From assembly GCA_022578965.1 (NCBI GenBank), contig MU400515.1:248001-312000 (forward strand): a stretch of 64,000 bases of DNA, in the 5' to 3' direction. This stretch comes from Xylaria sp. FL1777 (Eukaryota; Ascomycota; Sordariomycetes; Xylariales; Xylariaceae). Shown here in pieces: positions 39,865 to 52,380 of the stretch (the first letter of the stretch is position 1; the number at the start of each line of letters is the position of its first letter). Under the pieces are notes generated by a model. It saw nothing but the letters and a program-made list of their open reading frames with translations. It ran no database searches and was not told the DNA's origin. The translations under genes were made by a program, and so were the position numbers.

Positions 39865-41337
39865 ACCAAGCCGGAACTACGCGATGTTTGCTCCCCGCAG
39901 AATAAAGGAGCGCTAGAATCATGGCGGGAAGGGAGATGTTGTCTTGTGATGCGTAAAGAAACGGTGTAGTATAGTACACTAGTATACCCTAAGTACACTA
40001 CATGTAAGTATGTTGCCTGACAAATACCACCATCAACCTTGTCCTTCGATTCCTACGGCCTCTGGCTTGACGGTGGCGTAGAGATACCGGTGATCGATTG
40101 GTACCAAGCAAGTACGGTGACGTTGTCGGTGGTTGTCTCGACAATGTGAACGCCCGAAGCAGAGCTAGATGGATGGATTGGGGGTTCTTTGTTCGGACCG
40201 ATGTACCTATCTTGGAGTAGGTACTTAGGTAATTAGCATCCTATCGCCAGAAGCTCCTTAAGATGATGTTTTCTCAACGAGTCCGGATACTTGAATTTCT
40301 CGCTGCCTATCAATTACCAAGGCTGGCATTTGTATGTTCAATCAAGCTTTTAGATAACGTGGAGGTGGATTCAAAGAGCATTAAAAGCACCTGGTTACGT
40401 CCTTGAGCTACACTGGACGAACCCTGATCTACATACAATACTACTGATCTACACACGCACTGCGGTGAGACCCGCAAGCACTGGTGGAGCAATATGGAAC
40501 GACAAAACGTTGCTTGATCAGAGTCAATCGTCGATATATTTTATAGCACTTACACGTAGTGGGTAAGCTAGCTAATATGGTCTATTTATACGACGGGATG
40601 AGTCGATTGATCGTATCTTGTAATACAAGTAAATGATGGTGTACACATCTGCAACCTGCCCAAAGACGGCTTCAAGTTACTCCATCTAGAATAGCTCGAG
40701 TGTTTGGCGCCGGTCTAATCTGGCCATATAACCCCCCCGGCCTCTGGAAGTGGTGGGCAGTTGGGAGGAAGACAATGCTTGCTGGATTTGCCTACTTCCT
40801 GCAGACTAGCTAGGCAGGTAGCTTCTCCGCATCCCATGGATTCAGTGCCGCAGAGTCTGCCCATGGGGGAGCTATCCATCCCCTCATTCGACTTAAAAGA
40901 TGACCCGAGACAAAAACATGAAGCTACGGCCTTGCCGAAGGTACCCGTGGCTCATATTGTGTACATACACAGTAGTATACACGCTACATACATACACTTA
41001 TTCAGTGGGTAGGATCGAACGGGTTAGGCAACACTGGTGGCATAGTATCCTGGCTTGAAGAACAAAAGGGCTGAAAAAACATAGAAGCGATTCGCCGGTA
41101 TCAACGGACCTAGACGTGCCGATAATACGCAGTCAACGTTGTACAGACAGATGTCATCCTAATCCTAGTATACTGCGTACGCAGTATGCTACTTACTATG
41201 TTATCTCCCCTGTCAGCTGATCGGCAGTGATATTCTACGCATTTGCGCTCTTGCATACAGCGCAAGTGGTGTGCACGATAAAAGCTTCTGCAGAACTGGA
41301 ACAATGAGGCGCTTTCCCGTGCGACGGACGGAGCCTT

Positions 41338-41355
41338 GCTGCTGCTGCTGCTGCT
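41338..41355. repeat. (GCT)6 microsatellite
   Basis: Six perfect GCT units in intergenic DNA. Confidence 0.85.
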
Positions 41356-42771
41356 CATCATCAAGTATGATACTGTTAGCCTATTCGGTAACCATTTTTA
41401 GATATCGAAGAGTGCTTTTTGTTGCGACAACCTCTGATTGATGACTGCCTAGTAGTCTACATGTCTGCCTACCTAAACGAGGTCAGCAACAGTTCTCAGC
41501 GCCTCCGATGTCGCCTCGTCCCATTTGCTTATTATACAAATCCACACACCCACTACCTATCTCTTTTTCTTTGATTTCGATATGGTTTGATTGACAGATG
41601 GAAAGAATAGTCGAACAACGAGAGAGGTTGCATCAGGGTCTCCATCCAATGCTACTCTATCCGCCGGTCTGGGGTCCAGAACCTCCGATTCTTCTAAACC
41701 GGAGAGCGCTACTTTAGACACGCAAGCATGAAACGACCGCGGGATTTAAATAAGTAGGACTCTCAACAAGCCAATCTTAAAATCGCTTGTTAACGGACAT
41801 CTACCTAACTTCGTGTAACCACTACCTACATAAACTAAGCAATTCGCAGAAACCTCCGATTTACGTGGCTCGCGAATACCTAGCTGTGACAGCTCCCTGC
41901 AACATTCAAGTAACGAGGTAGGAAGTTAGTAAGTCTCGTCCTAGATCGCGACATCATGCCATTCTCAGGTGCTTCGATGCGATATGGGGTGCATGCGCGA
42001 CTCAGCACCTACACTAAGATGAACGGATGTAAGCTCATAAGGAGAGCACAGACATCTTGGAATTTATTGATAAAGGTCGGTCTAATATTATATCCGTATG
42101 ACGACAAGTGATACAGAGTATCGAAGAACCGAGCATGGTGTTTAGCATTTCGTCATTTGACCCGTTACGAGGCAGGTTGGTCACCAGAAAGAGATTGAAT
42201 ACGGGACCTCGAATAAAAAAATATCAAGAGAGAATTACCTATGACAACGCAGACGATAACCTAAGAGCTACACAAGAAGAAGCGCTTGATGAATATGCAT
42301 CTCTTTTTTTATAAGTAGTTACTCAACAATGTATCCGGAGTTCTCAATCTTCCAGACTTAAATATTTCCTCGCCTGCAATCTACATAGAGGTTAAAAGAA
42401 TTTATCTAAACCCATCTTTTCCAGCGTCTATCAAATGTCGCCTCACCCTTCCCATGCGCCAGTAGCTGTCAAGACCGATTCAGACTCAGATGCAAATTAT
42501 AGATACAAAATGGGAGAAAAAAATATACACAACAGCAACAACAACGCTTCAGCTTCAGCTTCATGAGCCATATTATATACCATGTTTCGTCTTTTTTTTA
42601 AAAAAATAGTAAAAAAAAAAGGCATCGAACCGAAATAAGAAAAGGGGTATCTAGAAGTCCACTGCTACAGTGTAAGGGGCGGCCACCATGTCCCGCATGG
42701 TAACTGCACAGGGCAGCACAACGCGCAGGCACGCCGACAACAACCGCACGTCAATGGAAAATGTCCGCAAC

Positions 42772-44841
42772 TCAGAAAAGTCGGTGAGGATCCACATCAG
42801 GTGTTCCTTTCAAGAGATTCAATGCGTTGGCCTTAGCACTCGTTAAGTGGTTTAGTCGTCGTATAGACGTGACAGCCAGGTTCGCATACTGCTGTTGCCA
42901 GTATTCAGCCGCTGGTATGCCCTCGGTGGGCATCTGATCCTTTTCCAAGGGTTCGCCAGGGGTTTGGTGGCCTGGCTTCCATTTCGAATGCGGTACCGTC
43001 TGGGTGAGCGTGAAGGTGCCTCTGATAGCCCCGTAATGGAGATTCCACTTGCACAAATATTTGGTATAGTCAGACCCGATCTCGAGCCGGTGTACTTCTC
43101 TGTCGGGCTGTATCATAAAGTGTCCGCCGACGAGCGCAGCTAGGTTGATTAAGAATGCCTCTTTGGTGAGCGCTTGGTCCGCGATGCTACGGATCACTGA
43201 CCTAACCAGCGCCACGACCTCTGCCACGGTAGGGCGAATACCAGGCTCTCCATTTGGGTCGAACCATTTGCATCCGGTCAACGTTACCACGAATACGCTC
43301 TCAACTTCGTCATGATTTGTTTTATCAGACCCGTCAAGATCAATTTTGTCGACTCGAGACGGATTTTCTGGATTCAAATACATGGCCGAAGTCCGGTCAA
43401 AGATTGTGTAGCCTAGCTGAGGACCATTATTGACATCAGTGGAGGGGCCAACATTCCCATTGGAACTTTCACTTCTATTCGCCGTATTCCGTCCGTTCAC
43501 CATGACGATTGGAGGTGGGGGTGTCGCAAGTCGTACAGGGCCACTAGTTCTTTCAGGAACCTGCAGTGACAATCGACCTGGTCGAGGAGGACGGGAACTT
43601 TGTGCAGACGTGGGCTCCGATGTCTTCGTTATGCACTCAGATTCAGGCGGAGGCATATGCACAGGTGTTGGTGTGCTTTGGTGGGGAGAATTGTCGAACA
43701 CCATGCTTGGTGGTGGTCCGCTTACGCTCCTATCGGAAGGGTAGGCTGAAAGAGGAGTCTCGGCATTGCGGCTCATAGGTGGCCGCCCTCTAGCCTTGCC
43801 GCTCGCAGAAACCCCAATGCTTCTCCAAGCAGAGGAGACCGCTTTGGCTCCATGGCGTCGGCCTAAAGGCTTGCTTTTAGGGCTCACGGCCGACCGAGGC
43901 TCTGCAGACTCGGGCCAAAAAGAGCCTCTTGTTGACGGCGTGACGGCAGAATGCGGGTAAGCTGACAGTGGCTCTCGAGGGATATCATGGTGCCACGGGT
44001 ATGCAGAATCAGGTCCCGGTAGCACGCTGGATCTTGGATTAACCGGAGGAAAGACAAAAGCTTGCCTCGAATCGGGATGGGCTGTCCATGGATTGTGCCC
44101 ATCGGGACGAGATGGGTTGTTGTCGCTATTGAAGGCTGGTGAATCAAGCCTCGGTCTCTGTGAGGGTGATTTACTCCAGCCGTCTTCCTCGGGACGCTTT
44201 CGACCACGACGAGGCCTTATGTGAGGTAAAAGGGAGCGCAACGCCATGTCATCTTCAGCGGCAACCCCATCGCGACCATCCTCGCAGACCGGATTATTAT
44301 CCGTGGGTATCTGCGTCCAATACGGATGCGGATTGTCCAGCAAGTAATCAAAGAAGGCATTGACGTGCATCGAATGCATCCAGCGCTATATTACGTCAGT
44401 TGTGTCTGCATGGCGGGAGGGAGACAGATGACGTACTTTCAGTCGCACGGCATATTGTTGTATCTTCTGGGAGCTCTGCCCTTTCTCATGATCGGGCGGC
44501 TCAACGCCCAATCGGAGGGCCAGCTCAGCCCATGTCTTGATCTCCTTCTGATGAAGCTTTGCAATGAGCTCGAACAGCGCGAAGGTGCTGAAGCTCTTGC
44601 CCTCGCTCTTGGGCGGCGTCCGAAAGGCCTCTCTCAGGGAGGTTGTGTCTACGTCTAGGGGTACGGCAGGATTGCAGTGAAGAATGAAGCTTACGTATGC
44701 ATCCTCAATGGTCCCGCTGGTCACCGACCGATTAGGTAGCATCGGTCGGACACCGGGGGATTTGGGAGTAGAATTGCCATTTGAAGAGGTGGGAGTGAGG
44801 TGGTTGACTCCTTTGACGCCGGGTTGTGGAGTGAACGCCAT
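42772..44841 (-). CDS. abp2: ARS-binding protein 2-like DNA-binding protein
   Basis: Two minus-strand exons, 44841-44437 and 44385-42772, encode 672 residues. The start is the ATG opening MAFTPQPGVKG; the open frame continues upstream only from non-ATG codons. Residues ~55-160 contain the Abp2 block (LREAFRTPPKSEGKSFST, KEIKTWAELALRLGVEPPD, KIQQYAVRLK then RWMHSMHVNAFFDYLL across the intron). This matches fission yeast ARS-binding protein 2, which binds AT-rich replication-origin DNA. The middle ~250 residues are Pro/Ser/Arg-rich and probably disordered, with a basic RPRRGRKRPEE stretch that could be a nuclear signal. A second conserved-looking domain occupies about residues 400-640 (VTLTGCKWFDPNGEPGIRP). 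The origin role is inferred from the family. It lies alone between two long gaps. Confidence 0.83.
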
Positions 44842-46540
44842 CTCCACACGGAAGGGACGTTATTCAGCTTCTCACAGCAAGGTGTCCATCCACGGTGGAG
44901 CGCTACGTGGTAAGCAACGGTGATTTGGATTCCAGAAGGGGGCAAAATTGCGATAGCCGCCGCGTCTACGTCGACAGCATATAACAGGCGGCCGTTGGTC
45001 GAAGTAGGGACCTCAATCCAGAGAACAACAATGAAACGTGCGATGCTCCGAGCTTTCGAAGATAGCGGTTTCTGGGCAAATTGGAGGCTGTGGCCCAGCA
45101 CGGCAGGTCCACAAGGGACAAAATTTGGCCAGAAACAGTCGCGACAAGACAAGAGAAGGAAGCCAAGATGCCTCGCCGGCTAAACAGGGCGCGGGGGCAT
45201 GGAGGGATTCGCCGAAGAACCGAATCAACGCGTGCACTGCGATTCTGACCTGCGTCCAGCTGAAGAGCTGGGCTTGGGTGCGTGACAGGAGTTACCGTGC
45301 TGGTGTCCCCTTCAAAACATTGGAAGGGCTTGGGGACGACACGGTACAGGCTCAGCAACGCTTTTCAGGGTGTCGGGTCAGATTTGGGCAAAGCAGGCCG
45401 CGTCTATTTTAAGAAACTCCAAGAATCACGTGAGGGGATCCCTGCTTGGGGCGGTTGCATTTGCTGCATCGTCGCTGCGCTGTCTGCTTCTCGAAGGAAG
45501 CTGTCGCCCCCACGACCTGGCTGGCTGCTTCGACGAGTGCTGGAGGCAATCTGGTCGACTCTGGTATGTTGAGGGGGGGAATAATGTGAGGTCTATATGA
45601 TTATGTGTAAAAGAGGCGCTGCCCGTAGCTTAGCCCAAGACTGATTAATAAAAAGCAAACTTTATAGGTACCTGGGTACTAGGAGGTAACAGTTGACTCA
45701 GGCGCTCGGTGCCAGCTGTTATGCCGCCTAACGGATAACATCATAGACCTATTATAATCATAAATGCCATAATTGGATTATCCAGGCAGGTACCTGCTTC
45801 AATATATCTAATACATAGTATGTAGGAAGGAGCTCTCGGTAGTTACCATTACGCAGTACGCAGTAGGAAAATAACGCCTGCGTGCGTACCGTAGGTGGAA
45901 CTTGGAAGCTACCTGGGTCTCCCTGGAGGTGTTAACCCACCAGTTTCATCAAGTTACCGGCATAAGTACCTAGTAAGGTATAGATCAAATGCAAATCACA
46001 AGCTTCAAAGTTCACTGGTAACTCCATCTGCGTGGACAAAACATCCAATTGGCTAATTCGCATGTGAAAATCGTTGGGTTACCTACATATTTCGGCACGG
46101 CATCGGGACAGCCACGGTTGGTCTTGGTGGAGAGAGGGTGCAGTGGGCGCGGGGGAACCACTAAGTACTTTAAGTTAGGTACCTAGAGCGAGGCTTATCA
46201 GCACTGTAATTACACCCAGGTACCGATATCTCTCACTCCTGACATGAGCGCCCTGCTCTCAGTGATGTAATCGGACCTCGGCTCAGCTTCGAGTCACGGC
46301 GCCGACTGACATTCATAGCGAAACTTTATGTTTTACACACCTACATATCTTCCAACTGGAACCTTTTTATCTAGGTATCTAGTCACTTGCTCATAAGATA
46401 TGAGGTCTTATTATTCTTGCTTCCTACAAATCGGCAAATATACGCGTATACCTTGAGCACCCTCTCCCTCGGTAGTAGTCTCGACACCGACGAGTCTCAC
46501 AAGATCCAAACCGAATCGAACCAAACCAAGACCAAATACC
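44842..46540. other. Divergent promoter region between abp2 and the peroxisomal carrier
   Basis: About 1.7 kb. The first ~700 bp are relatively GC-rich with several overlapping random open frames of up to 130 codons, none with recognisable features. AGGTAC words occur near 45667-45690 and 46180-46225. No RNA gene seen. Confidence 0.5.
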
Positions 46541-47741
46541 ATGGCCTCGAAACCAGTTGTCCCTCAAAATGACAATGTTGCGCACGCGCTCGCCGGCGCT
46601 GGAGGAGGAGTCCTCTCCATGGTTTTGACGTATGTGCCGCGACCTACACCACCACGAATTCTCCGACCCTTGCGAGAAGCATCACTGACGAAGGACTCTA
46701 CCCCAACAGATACCCCCTCATCACCCTCTCCACGCGCGCGCAGGTCGAGTCGAAGCGAGCCGAGACGGGCTTCCTAGCAGCCGTGAAGCGCATCGTGGCG
46801 CGCGAGGGCGTGCCCGGGCTGTACGCGGGGCTGGACAGCGCCGTGTTCGGGATCAGCGTGACCAACTTCGTGTACTACTACTGGTACGAGTGGACGCGGG
46901 CGTTCTTCGAGCAGGCGGCGGCGCGGGCCGGGCGGGCGTCGAAGAAGCTGACGACGGCGGAGGCGATGATGGCGGGCGCGCTGGCGGGGTCGGCGACGGT
47001 GATCCTCACGAACCCGATCTGGGTCGTCAACACGCGCATGACGACGCGGCGCGAGTCGCTCGAGGCGTCGCGGGAGCTCGTGGTCGAGGGCAGCGGCGCC
47101 ACGGCTTCCGCACCGGGGAAGCAGAAGGCGCCCACCACCATCGGCACGCTGCTGGCGCTCCTGCGCGAGGAGGGGCCCCAGGCCCTCTTCCGCGGCGTCA
47201 TCCCCGCCCTCGTCCTCGTCATCAACCCCATCCTACAGTACACCCTCTTCGAGCAGATGAAGAACATCTTCGAGGCCCGCCGCAAGCGCAACGCCACGCC
47301 CACCGTGGCCTTCTTCCTCGGCGCCCTCGGCAAGCTCTTCGCCACCTCCATCACCTACCCCTACATCACCGTTAAGAGCCAGATGCACGTCGCCGGTAAC
47401 GGCCAGAAGGAGGGCATGACCCAGGCCATACGCCGCGTTATCAAGGAAGAGGGCTACGCGGGGTTGTACAAGGGTGAGTCTGCCATTCATTCTTCCCATT
47501 CATCACTTTCCCCTAGATATCTAAACAATCTGTACTATACGATCCCTGGTAATTACTCTGTATTTAGTGGCGAAGCGCCTGATGAATGTATGACTAACGA
47601 GACTTGTTCACGATAGGCATTGGCCCCAAGGTGACACAGAGCGTGCTCACCGCCGCCTTCCTCTTCGCCTTCAAGGACGTATTATACGAGCAGACCGTCA
47701 AGCTACGCAGCACCATGGCCCGTAAGGCCGTCAAGGCCTAA
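46541..47741 (+). CDS. ANT1: Peroxisomal adenine nucleotide carrier (PMP47/Ant1 type)
   Basis: Exons 46541-46629, 46710-47473 and 47617-47741 encode 325 residues, the usual carrier length. It is a mitochondrial-carrier-family protein of three repeats. The repeat signatures are the divergent forms of the peroxisomal branch: YPLITLSTRAQ at ~30, NPIWVVNTRM at ~135 and YPYITVKSQMH at ~245. The standard PxD/ExxK/R consensus is broken in the same way in Candida PMP47 and human PMP34. The carrier brings ATP into peroxisomes for fatty-acid activation in exchange for AMP/ADP. Exon 2 is strikingly GC-rich, with C or G at most third positions, unlike neighbouring genes. It is convergent with the NatC subunit gene. 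Confidence 0.9.
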
Positions 47742-48336
47742 GACACATATACCTGGGTCCCGAGGGAGATAGGAGCATATAGCACACGGGAGAAGTCAGG
47801 GGCTGGGTATAAGCATATGTCGATGCGAGTGCAGAGACTACCTATCTACCTAATGTGCGCAGAGCACAAACTGGATCATTCAACTAGCACCTAAGGTTGT
47901 GCAGGGAGAAAAAGTAAAGAGTCATGTAATATCTAAGTTGTATTAAATATCATATCAGGATTGGGGTAGTGCTTCAAATATGTCTTCTGCGGGTACCACT
48001 TCAGCATCGCGTTCAGGCCGTAAAACTCAAATCAACTTGTCTTGATGCTAGTTTTGGATTACTTATAGGAGTAGAGCGGAAGAAGAAAATATCATAAACT
48101 CACTATAACTCTGCAATCGTTTCGAAATAATCACTGATTCAAAACATCCGCTCTCGTAATTTTATGATTCAAAACAACTCTACTCACACCCATTACCCAT
48201 ACACATGCTAGCTAGTCCGCCATCATGAGGACAGCGTGGGAGTGTTTCACCCTATACACGAATTCGTTCGTTCGTTGTGGACACCTACCTATATCCCATC
48301 CAACCAGCCTCCTCTACTATCTGTTCAACATCCGCT
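47742..48336. other. Intergenic between convergent genes
   Basis: About 595 bp, AT-rich, with both 3' UTRs expected here. No other feature recognised. Confidence 0.5.
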
Positions 48337-50929
48337 TCACACGCGCGTCAACTTAGGCACGATCCACCAATCATGATACCCATCGCCGGGCTCAGGAATC
48401 GTGACCTTCAGGCCCAGCAGATTCACATTATCTGCCGTTGCACGCTCATCGTCCTCCTTTCCTTCCGCTCCTCCGTCACCCAGGCGTTCGAGCATCTTCT
48501 CATGCGCGGACTTCAGCATCGAGACCGCAACGCCCGCCGCGATAGCGGCGCGAAGGCAATTCTTAGCGTTGTCTACCCAGCGCTTGTAGCTGGTGGTGTT
48601 GATGGTAAACACCTCCTGCTCGTCGAGGTGGACGCAGGCGTCGAAGCCGTTGCGGGCCGCAGCGACGGAGCTCTCGGCAATGAGCAAGATCTCTGCCGTG
48701 GACACGCTGGAGAGCTCCGCCTGCTGCTTGAACTCTTCGTGGGTCGGCAGCGGTGGATCCTCGATGTACGCGAAGGGCCGCATACGCAGTTCGTAGCGCA
48801 GCGCGTCGGTCCCGTACGGTCGGGGTGGCGGTTTCACGAGTCCAAGGCGCTGGAGCGCTAAGTACAGGAGGTGCAGTCCGGCCGCTAATTCCCATGTACA
48901 CGCGGCGTCTAGCATCGTCGCGTGCTGGTACTGCTTTGAGAGGTCAAACTCTTCGGCGACAGCGGGGGGCAAGGGGTCGTTTTCTGGTGTTTTGAGATAC
49001 TCCCGGGCTCGCTCTTCTCGGAGCGCCGTTGTCTGTTTCACGTCCTCGATTTTCCTCCCGCGCAGTGAGGTCAACGTCTTGAGATAATAATACATACCCG
49101 CAAGCTCGTCAGGTTGGTATACGCGAAGCTCGAATCCGAGTTGAACAATCCACTCCATCTGCCGTAGCTTGAAGAGGTAAGCCCATGTTGACAATGGAAA
49201 GTATGTGGGCTCTTCCTCCGGGTATGCCCCTCGCGACACGTCACTTATAGGTGCTTGTAAATGCCTTTCAATGTCCCCAACGTCTGTCTCTAGGGCTTCC
49301 CATATCTGGATATGGTGGCACAATGTTCTCCTAACTCGGCATCGGTTCTGGGAAAGAAGTCTCAACAGATCAAAGTAAGGGTCAGCCACTCGGTGGCGGA
49401 AAACTGTCATCGCAGCGGCAACTTTCTGTCGAGGATCTGACAGCACTTCTACGTCGTCAAATGATCGGTCAAAGTGCGGTCCGCACGGAAGAACACTAAC
49501 ACATAAGTCGTGGTCAAGTAGCTGGCGGACACTTAAACGGCCTAATACCACCATGTCCTTGAACAGGAGATTCTGAAGCATTGTCCTGATAAAAGCCAAT
49601 GGCTGGGGCTTTTTGGCTTGGAACATGAGAATAAAATTCTGCAACAAGTCAGTACCTAAAGGCATAGAGAAGTATGAAAAGGCAACAGACCAGGAGACTT
49701 TGGGGATCGGTGTACTGGAGCACATCTATAACCTCATTGCCATCCTCGAAAAAGCGTTTGAAATGGGTGACGCATTCATCAAAGCGCAGATTCACCATGG
49801 GACGTGGTGGCATGGTACTTGCAAGCCTCCTTTGTAACTTGGTGCTAAACGCCGCTGGCATCGGCCGCCCCAGCACATGTTGATTTTCGATAGCGTCTAT
49901 CAACTGTCTCATCCGCGTCCAAGGTAATTTTGGTAATTCTGAGATATCATTTCTTATAACAGGTAGATCGACAGCCTCAAGAAACGCGATGCGAAGTTCA
50001 AGACGAGACTCGAGAGCGGCGCATATCTCTTCAGGGAAGTCATCCTTCCGTGCGCGAAGCTTTGTTACGGCACTCTGTAACAATTCCTTAATGGCTAATA
50101 TCGGTATATGACCTAATAAGCTTCTCTCGTAGGTATTTGTGACAAAGTCTTCTTCCTGTAGTATGTCAGACATGAACACAGGAGGTCAAGTAAGCAAAGT
50201 CGACGATTTACCTCGTAATATAACTCCTCTTTCATACACTCGTTTACAGAGAAGCATGCTCTCAATAAACCGGCACAGTACGCCCGTAATACGAATAGAA
50301 GTGACGAGTCTGGAGACGAATCAGAAGGCGCCCTCGTAAAATTTACCTCGTTTATAGTTGGAGGATAAGGATTCATGAGAGCCTCCACATAGACGCTCGT
50401 CAAAACGGTCTGCGACAAGGGATATCCAAGATGCCATGCCATCTGTGGACGGGGTTAGAATAGATTTCTCTTCGATAGGATTTGGTGTGGAATACGTACT
50501 TCAAGACAAAGGAGTTGATCGATGATGCCGAGAATCTCTTCTGGAAGCACACTACAAGTCACGTCGTACTCCTCATCAAGCGATTCCCCTTCATTCAGAA
50601 CCCCGCTATCCATTTTACGGTCCATGATCTACTGTTCCATTAGCATTTCACAACGCTCAAATTGATGGCTGCGGCTACGCTTGAGACGCACCTCGAGAGC
50701 CGAGACCGACTCAAAAAGCGTGAAATGGTCATCTTTGATTACTTCGCCGGGAGACAAAGCTGATAAGAGAATGAATTAGCAAACGCCCGATTAAGCATGG
50801 ATAAAAGCGACGTATTTCGTACGACGTACTCTTGACGGCAGAAGTAAACTTGGCAGTTATGTCAATGGCCATGATGCCTGGATGTGAAATGTTCGGAGGG
50901 GGTGGCATGGGGGGCTCGAAAGGCTGCAT
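48337..50929 (-). CDS. MAK10: NatC N-terminal acetyltransferase subunit Mak10/Naa35
   Basis: Six minus-strand exons: 50929-50830, 50759-50692, 50628-50500, 50442-50212, 50155-49691 and 49638-48337, giving 764 residues. The start MQPFEPPMPPPP is followed by DITAKFTSAVK. The Mak10 hallmark runs across exons 2-3: DDHFTLFESVSALE joined to IMDRKMDSGVL. The C-terminal half is long and helical, and ends DWWIVPKLTRV. Mak10/Naa35 is the large auxiliary subunit of NatC. It anchors the catalytic Mak3/Naa30 and Mak31/Naa38 on ribosomes to acetylate starts such as Met-Leu and Met-Ile. Splice signals are consensus apart from a gtctgt donor after exon 5. Neither partner subunit is in the window. Confidence 0.92.
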
Positions 50930-51948
50930 TGCGTCGGTCCAGATACTGATAGTGGAACAGAGCTGCTGTCTATCTAGAGGTACGTATAGATAGCTTATTA
51001 AACAATTCCCAAGTATGGATCGCTGGTTGCCGGAAAACCCAGGCAAGCGATAACAGGCCGGCTCTATAGGTAGGAGTAGAGCCTTTTCGTAAGCCTTGCA
51101 GGCGCCGGGAAATGTGGATCCAGACGGAGACGGTTGAAAGTTGACGATGTTAAATCAATACCTGAGCGAAATTGCATTGACCTATCAAGGTGCTATCCCA
51201 GCTGCCTACTAATGTAGCTACCGATAAATGAAGGGATGACCGCTGTATTTCTGTTAGTGGAGTGGGAAAAAGGTGGTTACAACCTAATAAATGGGAAAAC
51301 TAAAACCACCAACTTTGTATCTACCTCCTAGTCTCTACGGCAGTGGAATCACAAGAGATGGTTGTAAAACGGCTGAATACATATCTAACCTAGACTAGAT
51401 ATTACCTAATGGGACACTTCGCAATCTTTAGACAGGTATGCAAAATCGGACTGTATTTATTGGCTTGTCGTAGGCAACAATAGCCGACCAAGCGCTGCGG
51501 ACTGCCAATTTGTCACCTAACCTTTGACAGTGTACGAAAGAGCCTACCTCGTTCGCTGTTGTAATACCCGAGTTTGGGCAGGGCAGCATGTTGATCACCA
51601 GTACCACAATGGATCAATGAGGATGACGAACCATTCCGAGCTACAACGTCGTTACCGACTCCCATGAATTACGGAAATTTTGGCGAACGATGGAATGTCT
51701 GAATTGATGCAATTGCACCCCACGACCCATGACAGTCAATATCCTCACGGTGCAGTCCGGTCAACAATTGAGATAGAAAATGCCTTGTATGCGGTTTGTT
51801 TTGTACAGCTTTACATGAGGGCTGCTTCGATAGCCCTCCCTAATCCCAATCGCGAACCCTCCCCCATTCTATCATAGCCGATTCTGAGATCTAGTCACGA
51901 GCACCTCCGTCGGATTGTCTATTAGGTCGAGATGGCTGGACGCGGAGT
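50930..51948. other. Intergenic, promoter of MAK10
   Basis: About 1 kb. The promoter of MAK10 and the 3' UTR of the ATP synthase epsilon gene are expected here. A 65-codon open frame at 51680-51877 has no support. AGGTA words near 51050-51330. Confidence 0.5.
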
Positions 51949-52380
51949 CTATGAGGTGCCGCCTCTGTTAGCGGACTCGACGGCGGCAGCGGCGTTGGCA
52001 TCGGCCAAGTTCTGAGGTTCGCCCATCCTGCCGTTCTGTTGATTGCAAGATAAATCGATCAGTACTGGCGTCCTGCATCCGGTCTGGTCTCCTTCCCCTT
52101 CACCCGAGGGGATGATCAACTCACCTCCCACTTGGAAAATCGCAGGTCCATTTCACCTCGGCGCTCGGCGGCCACACGCTTGTCGTCCTTCAGGCTTCGG
52201 CGCACGACACGGGAGGCGACGGCGAGGTAGCGGTTGTAGCTGTTCGGCCGGGTTGGCTAGGTCAGCAAAAGGCCGCACATGGCATCGTTCCTCGCATCTG
52301 CGGCGCATCGCGAGATGAAGGCTCTAGTTTTAGAGCATCTGAACTTACGTGAGGCCAGCGGCTTTCCACGCAAAAACCAT
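51949..52380 (-). CDS. ATP15: Mitochondrial ATP synthase F1 subunit epsilon
   Basis: A small gene of three minus-strand exons, 52380-52349, 52239-52125 and 52035-51949, encoding 77 residues. Splicing joins MVFAWKAAGLT to YNRYLAVASRVVRRSLKDD and then to the Asn/Ala-rich tail NGRMGEPQNLADAN. The tryptophan in the opening FAWKAAGL and the YNRYLAVASR block are diagnostic of the fungal epsilon subunit (Atp15), part of the F1 central stalk with gamma and delta. There is no cleavable presequence, as expected. The gene is too small and too split to show as one open frame. A CCAAT box lies 122 bp upstream of the start codon. Confidence is high because all three exons join in frame at consensus sites. 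Confidence 0.93.

Larger units (their letters stand above)
38311..42771. other. Long intergenic region, 4.5 kb
   Basis: No ORF here shows family features or splice-linked continuity. The sequence is rich in short self-complementary words (GTAC, ACATGT, TACTGTAC, AGGTAC), especially at 38580-38740, 39300-39360, 39540-39860 and 40970-41190. It could hold non-coding transcripts or a heavily decayed element; neither can be shown. The final part (about 42580-42620) has adjacent T and A tracts near the 3' end of the next gene. Confidence 0.5.

Noticed and set aside
46890..47375. 161-codon + strand open frame rich in Gly, Arg and His
   Set aside because: It is an out-of-frame shadow of the GC-rich carrier exon; the carrier frame carries all the family motifs.
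48277..48861. 194-codon + strand open frame
   Set aside because: Antisense to the last exon of MAK10, whose protein reading is clearly conserved.
50692..50759. Possible one-base frameshift in exon 2 of MAK10
   Set aside because: On re-reading the line boundary at 50700/50701 the sequence is continuous and gives FESVSALE in frame; all six exons sum to 765 codons.
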